Positions 58,242 to 64,000 of a stretch of 64,000 nt of DNA are shown in pieces (within the stretch, counting starts at the first letter, position 1; each line of letters starts with the position of its first letter). The position numbers were made by a program, and so were the translations under genes. Source of the stretch: Trematomus loennbergii (taxonomy: Eukaryota > Chordata > Actinopteri > Perciformes > Nototheniidae). Location: NCBI GenBank assembly GCA_012861695.1, contig JAAOOA010000027.1:2608724-2672723 (forward strand). Direction: 5' to 3'. A model generated the notes under the pieces. It was not told the origin of the DNA. It did not search any database and saw nothing but the letters and a program-made list of their open reading frames with translations.

Positions 58242-58898
58242 TTTATGTTTTTCGGATTTCATATCGCATAAACACCATATCCCAACGTGCATTGCGGCTA
58301 AACAATCCAATCACAGAGCTTAAACCATAGCTGAGGATATTGGGTAATCAGTTCAGTGGCTGTGTATCGCAATGATGGTCGAAATGTCCCATATAGGCCT
58401 ATGTCTGTTTCAGGTTATTTTTATTTTGAAATTCAGTTCCTGACGGACGCCAAAAAATCCTGTGAATTAAACAAATAAAAAACATCGATAATTGTGTGTT
58501 ATTGTTGAGTAAATAACAGTGTGTTATTTAGAAAAGAATAACAAATTAGAAGGAAAAAAAGATTTAAAAAATACAGATTTCAGTATTCTGAGGCTCTGAG
58601 CCCATTTCTTTTCCTCACATACGGCAAAAAAAGTCAGACATTATACAATTTAAAATAAAAACAATAATCGTGGCTTAATATTGAGTAAGAACATGTTTTT
58701 ATGAACCCCACAGCTTCCGGTCTTCCAAGACCCGACCGGACAAAAAGTGTTGCAGGCACGAAACACATTACCAATAGAAATACATTGCTTTTAAAATCGT
58801 TCTGTCTGACACGAAAAAATGTGAAAATCGTGTTGGTGAACACGAATCAATAGATTAAATATCGTGACTATAACATGAAATGCCGTGAGACTGGGTTG
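58242..58898 (-). repeat. Right terminal inverted repeat of the 9.5-kb block
   Basis: Mirror of 49,422-50,084, ending CCGTGAGACTGGGTTG. The homology fades at the T-rich tract 58,225-58,245. Confidence 0.88.
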
Positions 58899-59308
58899 AA
58901 TATTCACACACACTCACACACGTTGGTCATACCAATTTGTGGTTAAGTACTGTATCTTGCACAAGGTCACATGGACATGTAGAGCTACAAATAACTGCCC
59001 TCAGATAACCCTCCTCCCTTCAGCATTTACTAGAAATGCCCCCTGTTCTTCTAAATGCCAAAAAAAACATGCAGACTGTAGTCAGCACTTTGAACTGTAG
59101 CTTTCAGTCTCTGTTCATGACAGGATGTCATATTATGCTGCAATCACAAGCTTGTAAACTTTCAAAACCTTCATCAGGGCTTTGATATAAAGACATTGTT
59201 CTTAAATTCCTTAGGAATTAAACTCACACTGTTGAATCCTCATATAAACTTCAACTCAAAGTTGTTTTGCTTGTATTGAAGATTGTATTGTACGGTGCAA
59301 GGGATTCA
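58899..59308. repeat. Segmental duplication copy SD-2, right part
   Basis: Continues SD-1 from 41,251 to 41,905 (ACATGGACATGTAGAGCTAC, GATGTCATATTATGCTGCAA), with a deletion of about 240 bp relative to SD-1 around 41,340-41,600. Confidence 0.85.
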
Positions 59309-59350
59309 TTTAGTGGGAATGCTGATACAGCATTCCAACTATATGTTCTT

Positions 59351-60423
59351 CTACTCGACTGACGCTGACGTCATTGTGTTATCAGAAACATGGCTAAATA
59401 AAACCATTTTGGCTTCTGACATATCCTTAAATGGTTATAATGTATCGTACCGACCGGCCTAATAAAGGTGGTGGAGTTGCCATTTATGTTAAGAATAAGT
59501 TCAGTGTAACCACATTGGTTTCCAAATCTGTCAGTAAGCAATTCGAATTTTTAGCCTTAAATATAGAAGTGGCAAAGGGGCAACAAGTCATGGTGGTGGG
59601 GTGTTACAGACCCCCTCAGCTGTCAAGGACTCCTTGTCTTCACTAGCAAAACTTTTATCGCAACTAGACTATAAGGAAATAGTGCTACTTGGAGATTTTA
59701 ACTGGGACTGGTTAACTGCAGTATCAGAGGATTTTAAAAACCTTTGTATCTCTCTGAATGTTACTCAGATTGTTGACAGTCCTACTCGCCCTAACGTTAA
59801 GTATTTGCAAATGATCTGAGTGACCACTGTGTTGTAGCCACAATTAGGGACACTAAGGTCCAAAAGGTTAAACCTCGTATTATCATTAAGAGGGACATAA
59901 AACATTTTGTGGAGCAGGGTTTTGTTCATGATCTGTTTGGGTTTGATTGGGGAAAAATCGATCTGTGTTCTGATGTAGAAACTGCATGGTCTTATTTTTA
60001 TCTTGGTTTTATGGAAATTATAGATAGACATGCACCCCTACGTACATTTAGAGTAAAGGGACGAGACAATCCTTGGTTTTCTGCTGAACTGTCCAGTCTC
60101 CTGCATGAGAGAAACAAGGCCTGGGCAAAGGCTAGGAAATCAGGCTCAGAGGTAGAATGGCTGCGTTTTAGGCAGCTAAGAAATAGCTTCACTTCACATG
60201 TCAAAAGTGCTAAATCGAAGTACTATTTGTCAGTTACTACAGAAAACCTAAATAATCCTAGGAAATTTTGGAAAGCCATAAAATCGATATCCACCGGTGA
60301 GATCCGAAATGAGCTACCTCCGTGCATTACCACAGCATCTGGCTCTATATCGGACAGGGCTACTATGTTAAATTGTTTTAATGAGCATTTTGTGTCCTGC
60401 GGTTCTATGTTTGATTCTGTGAC
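59351..60423 (+). pseudogene. LINE endonuclease and linker region
   Basis: The APE-type endonuclease is readable as DADVIVLSETWLNKTILASD, then YRPDRPNKGGGVAIYVKNKF, VVGCYRPPQ and LLGDFNWDW. The frame shifts near 59,440, 59,620 and 59,810. A linker (59,909-60,423, FGFDWGKIDLCSDVETAWSY; RDNPWFSAELSSLLHERNKA) follows in one frame. The enzyme nicks target DNA to prime reverse transcription; in this copy it is inactive. Confidence 0.75.
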
Positions 60424-60426
60424 TAA

Positions 60427-61379
60427 GGCGCCGTTTACACGAGGAGAAAACGGCTTGTATCTGCATAGTTTCGCGTGCGTATAGCCCTATTATTTAGACG
60501 AGGCCGATAGAAACTGACCACACAAACGATAACGGGTCCCAAGGTGGATAGATTTGCAAACGAAACGCTCTGGGGGTCAACCGAGTCCGTTTAATCGCCT
60601 CTATACGAATATTGCCTGGAAAAATAGGATAGCCCCGCCTCTCCTGCTCACTGCTGTACTAGCAACTATCAAAAATAGCTGTGTTAATTAAACGCACAAG
60701 GGGTTCTTGAATGAAATAATATTATAAAAGGCAAACCAGAATTGTTAACGCCCAATATACTCCTTAAACAAAATAAACAGAGTCAGATTTCATTCATTGA
60801 TCCATTATATTGACAAAGGTGCATCTCACCCGGTGTTTGTAGAGAATATCTCTCTTTCTGAGCCGTCCTCTCGATGCAATATCCACAGAGACGTGCTTCT
60901 TGGTTTCTTTCAGTTAACTTCCCGTTGCATTTATCCATATGCTGAGGAAATTACTATATCCCGCTGAATACCAGCAATCGCCACACACACTGACTTCCTC
61001 CTGTCAGTAGCTACTGCTAGTGCTACTGCTACTGACCATGCTACAGATATTAGTGCAAAAATATACAGCTCCTCTACCACAACCATCAGCAACAACAGAT
61101 TCGGTTTCTTTCAGTTTCAGTTTCAGTTTCAGGGCTTAAACAGAAGGGTAGCCATGGCAACATTGCTGCGGAGCTGCTCCAGGCTGCTCTTCTTCGCGGC
61201 TTTTGGTGTATATTGGCGGAAGTTACAGCGCCACTTACAGTCCCAGCATATGTACTACAGAGTTTCCAGCGGCCTCGTTTGAACAGACACGTTAAATGAA
61301 ACAAATGCATGTGAACGGAAGACTTTTTTGAATACGAATACTGTGCATAAAACGCAAACGGCCTCGTGTGAGCGGGGCC
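60427..61379. mobile_element. PIF/Harbinger-like MITE, 953 bp
   Basis: The left end GGCGCCGTTTACACGAGG and the right end (reverse complement GGCCCCGCTCACACGAGG) are inverted, flanked by TAA at 60,424-60,426 and 61,380-61,382, the trinucleotide target expected for Harbinger. Removing element and one TAA restores the LINE frame (DSVT to NSASVNTT). (TTTCAG)n lies at about 61,105-61,130. No transposase was found. Confidence 0.85.
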
Positions 61380-62927
61380 TAACTCTGCTTCTGTGAACAC
61401 CACAGTCTGTGACTCTGAACAATGTGGTCTGGAAAACCCTTTCAGTTTTACTCCTTTTACTGTAAATGTTGTTCATGAAGCATTATCTAAGTTAGATCCT
61501 AAGAAACCGGCTGGCCCGGACAACGTAAAACATTTCTTTTTGAAGATACCTGCAGATTTTATTGCTCCACCTCTTACTTCTCTTTTTAACCTCTCCCTCA
61601 GCACAAATACAATTCCAAAAGTATGGAAGTCAGCGTATGTCCTGCCACTACTAAAAGGAGGGGAGGCAACTGTTTTAAATAACTATAGACCAATCTCAAA
61701 ATTGTCAGTTCTGGCTAAGGTTCTTGAATGCCTAGTGAGTGAACAGGTAAAGGAGTTTTTATGTAAAAATAATATCCTGTCTAAACATCAGTCAGGCTTC
61801 AGAAAGCAAAATAGCACCATCACTGCGACAATGAAAGTGGTGAATGACATTACAAGTATTTTAGATAAAAAGCAGAGTTGTGCAGCTCTATTTATTGACC
61901 TTTCCAAAGCGTTTGACACCGTCGATCATCGCATCTTAAAGCAGAGGCTACTCAGTATTGGCTTATCCAGCCATGCAGTGGGGTGGTTTGTGAACTACCT
62001 CTCTGAAAGGTCCCAATGTGTTCACTTTGAACACTTTGAACACTTTGTTCAAATGTGGATGAAGCTACTTTACATTTTTATGCGGATGATACCGTGATGT
62101 ACTGTGCAGGTCCCTCCATTAAGGAGGCGGTTGTTAAATTACAGGCTGTTTTTAACATTATTCAGACTCAGCTCTCTGAACTAAAGCTTCTTTTAAATGT
62201 TGAGAAAACCAAGGTAATGCTCTTTTCTAAAGCTAAAAAGACTCCAGAGACTGCTTTGGATATTGTTACTATGCAAGGACAAGTACTCCAAGTGGTTAGC
62301 TGTTATAAATACCTTGGTATCTGGCTTGATGATTGTCTTACTTTTAAACTTCAGGTCACTAATCTGCTTAAAAAGCTGAGGGTTAGACTAGGTTTCTTTT
62401 TCAGAAACAAGTCCTGTTTCTCTTTTGAAGCCAGAAAAAGGCTAGTCACTGTGACCTTTTTACCTGTGCTAGACTATGGTGATTTGATCTATATGAATGC
62501 ACCTGCCCATTGCCTGGAAAGGTTAGATGCCGCCTATCACAGTGCTCTGAGATTTGTTACTAACTGTAAAGTACTTACTCATCACTGTACCCTGTATGCC
62601 AAGGCAGGTCTGCCTTCACTTACTGTTCGGAGGCTCAGTCATTGGTACATATTCATATATAAAGCCATGCTGGGTAAACTACCAACTTATATATGCTCTT
62701 TGATCTCACGGAGAGTGGCAAGTAGCTATTGCCTGAGATCCCAGGATGTGTTCTTATTACATGTGCCAAGTGCTAGGACTGTTTTAGGTACTAAAGCTTT
62801 TATGTGCGCTGCTCCTCCAGCTTGGAACACTATCCAAAAAACATTGAAACTGAGCATTTTGATTCCCTTGCATCATTTTAAAGCACGGCTGGATGAAATG
62901 TTATTGGATACCTGTCACTGTAAATAG
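61380..62927 (+). pseudogene. LINE reverse transcriptase with an internal deletion
   Basis: RT motifs: LDPKKPAGPDNVKHFFLKIP, LNNYRPISKLSVLAKVLE, HQSGFRKQNSTITA, catalytic ALFIDLSKAFDTVDHRIL (about 61,890) and FYADDTVMYC (Y-A-D-D near 62,080). The block G-x-P-Q-G-S that normally lies between these last two is absent. In its place stands a triple CACTTTGAA repeat (62,025-62,048) and a frameshift. The rest, KYLGIWLDDCLTF onward to the stop at 62,927, is intact. The missing motif makes the RT nonfunctional. Confidence 0.85.
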
Positions 62928-63077
62928 GTTGCTAATGTATACCCCTGTAATTATGTTGTGATGTCCTTTTGTTTTCTGTTGTTTTTATGTGTAACTAATG
63001 TATCGCAGGTCTCCCTTGAAAAAGAGATCGTTGATCTCAATGGGATTTTTTAACCTGGTTAAATAAAGGCTACAAAC
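62928..63077 (+). other. LINE 3' UTR and end
   Basis: GGTCTCCCTTGAAAAAGAGA, then CAATGGGATTTTTTAACCTG and AAATAAAGGC. The same block occurs in reverse at 63,657-63,735. Confidence 0.75.
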
Positions 63078-63656
63078 AAACAATTATTATTCCACCGGAA
63101 TTTTGCACCTTTCTCCTCCTGCATTCAACATCGCAGAAACTCCGTTCAAACATCAAAACGTTCAGCTCGGTCGGGAATCGATGGCTATCATTTGGATTAT
63201 TCATAACTTTCATAATTCCAGAGATACATCCCATAATTCATCACATCTTTAACCATTGAAGTCAATGGAGAAAATCTTCAGACTTGAACAATCTTCATGC
63301 GATCTGTTCATTCATACTTTCACTCAGAAACCTCATTCCAACTTTAAAATGTTACACATCTTTCTGACATTATTCGTGTAACACAACTTTTAAATCTGAT
63401 TCTTACTTTTAGAGATATTAAACATTGTTCAGACCTTGGTAAAGAGGCTTTCTTTAACATTAACTAGAGTGCGTGATGTCACAGCTGGAGGGTAGGAAAT
63501 CTTGAAATGTGCCTTCATATTTTTTTGGAAAACTGCCATAATTCCCAAACCCTACATTCCTGAGACATAATTATTCATGACAAATGTAGGAAAACATCTC
63601 GTAGCTTGAAAAATGACAAATAATTAAGCAAAAATAATTAAACAAAATGCCTCTTG
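63078..63656. other. No gene seen between two opposed LINE ends
   Basis: AT-rich, with the phrase CCATTGAAGTCAATGGAGA (63,257) common in fish repeats. No ORF. Confidence 0.4.
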
Positions 63657-64000
63657 TTTGTAGCCTTTATTTAACCAGGTTAAAAAATCCCATTGAGATC
63701 AACGATCTATTTTTCAAGGGAGACCTGGTATTATTAGTTACACATAAAAACAACAGAAAACAAAAAGGATATCACAACATAATTACAGGGGTATACATTA
63801 GCAACCTATTCACAGTGACAGGTATCCAATAACATTTCATCCAGCCGTGCTTTAAAATGATGCAAGGGAATCAAAATGCTCAGTTTCAATGTTTTTTGCA
63901 TAGTGTTCCAAGCCAGAGGAGCAGCGCACATAAAAGCTTTAGTACCTAAAACAGTCCTAGCACTTGGCACATGTAATAAGAACACATCCTGGGATCTCAG
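63657..64000 (-). mobile_element. Second LINE copy, 3' end, cut by the window edge
   Basis: Matches the reverse complement of about 62,740-63,077, including the terminal codons (63,845-64,000) and the tail. It is in tail-to-tail orientation with the first copy. Only the last 50 or so codons are visible. Confidence 0.85.

Larger units (their letters stand above)
49422..58898. mobile_element. 9.5-kb inverted-repeat block inserted in SD-2
   Basis: The ends CAACCCAGTCTCACGGCATT and (reverse complement of right) CAACCCAGTCTCACGGCATT are identical over 20 bases. The inverted repeats extend about 655 bp (49,422-50,084 and 58,242-58,898). AACATTC (49,415-49,421) and AATATTC (58,899-58,905) flank the block, and SD-1 has one AACATTC followed by the same ACACACAC (41,248-41,262). 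The block holds no gene of its own that I can read, only repeats and insertions. It could be a very large non-autonomous transposon or a composite mobilised by its ends. Confidence 0.85.
59316..63077 (+). mobile_element. L2/CR1-like LINE, interrupted by a MITE
   Basis: Endonuclease, linker and reverse transcriptase follow in order, ending in a 3' region with AACCTGGTTAAATAAAGGCT. A 953-bp Harbinger-like element (60,427-61,379) splits it. The first codons of the endonuclease are missing, so the copy is 5'-truncated. Confidence 0.8.

Overview
The window is vertebrate nuclear DNA, almost certainly from a teleost (probably a spiny-rayed fish). The reasons are spliced GIMAP-type GTPase genes, a stonustoxin-family gene relic, DIRS, Penelope-like and L2/CR1-like retroelements, tRNA-derived SINEs with the core CCAAAGCGACTTAC, many hAT and TTAA-targeting DNA elements, and CA/GT microsatellites. 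No intact conventional host gene was found. What can be read is a graveyard of mobile elements around a small cluster of broken GIMAP genes and one broken stonustoxin-like gene. Many coding relics carry single-base indels, several in homopolymers, so assembly error is an alternative to decay for some of them.

Left part (1-23.7 kb). A dispersed repeat (family A) at 1638-4190 is interrupted by a 1.17-kb TTAA element and a piggyBac-like MITE. Then come hAT transposase fragments (5.7-6.5 kb), a probable 3.2-kb element carrying a C2H2 finger ORF and a solo LTR (6.65-9.8 kb), a 2.44-kb hAT with an 8-bp target duplication (10,357-12,798), a 0.9-kb hAT derivative (13,981-14,874), a second TTAA element (15,772-16,927), a 1.0-kb element carrying a CGGBP1-like zinc-finger exon (17,254-18,273), a Penelope-like reverse transcriptase relic (19.8-20.6 kb), two microsatellites and a partial third TTAA element.

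Middle part (23.9-36.5 kb). A stonustoxin-like pseudogene (about 24,001-27,531) is followed by a MITE and a near-complete DIRS retrotransposon (30,355-34,831) with gag, RT, RNase H and tyrosine recombinase, inverted terminal repeats, and an internal complementary region matching both element ends. A foldback TTAA composite follows at 35,106-36,525.

Right part (38-64 kb). A segmental duplication, SD-1 (38,225-41,905) and SD-2 (45,880-49,421 plus 58,899-59,308), carries GIMAP genes on the minus strand. SD-2 is split by a 9,477-bp block (49,422-58,898) with terminal inverted repeats of about 655 bp, and SD-1 preserves the uninterrupted site. Inside the block lies a deep nest: a solo LTR, a teleost repeat cut in two, an 87-bp minisatellite, a 3,560-bp element with inverted arms of 20-bp tandem repeats, a hAT within that element, a piggyBac-like MITE within the hAT, and another TTAA element. 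An L2/CR1-like LINE (59.3-63.1 kb), itself split by a Harbinger-like MITE, and an opposing LINE 3' end close the window.

The strongest observations are insertions dated against each other by paralogous empty sites inside the window, and the nested inverted-repeat block.
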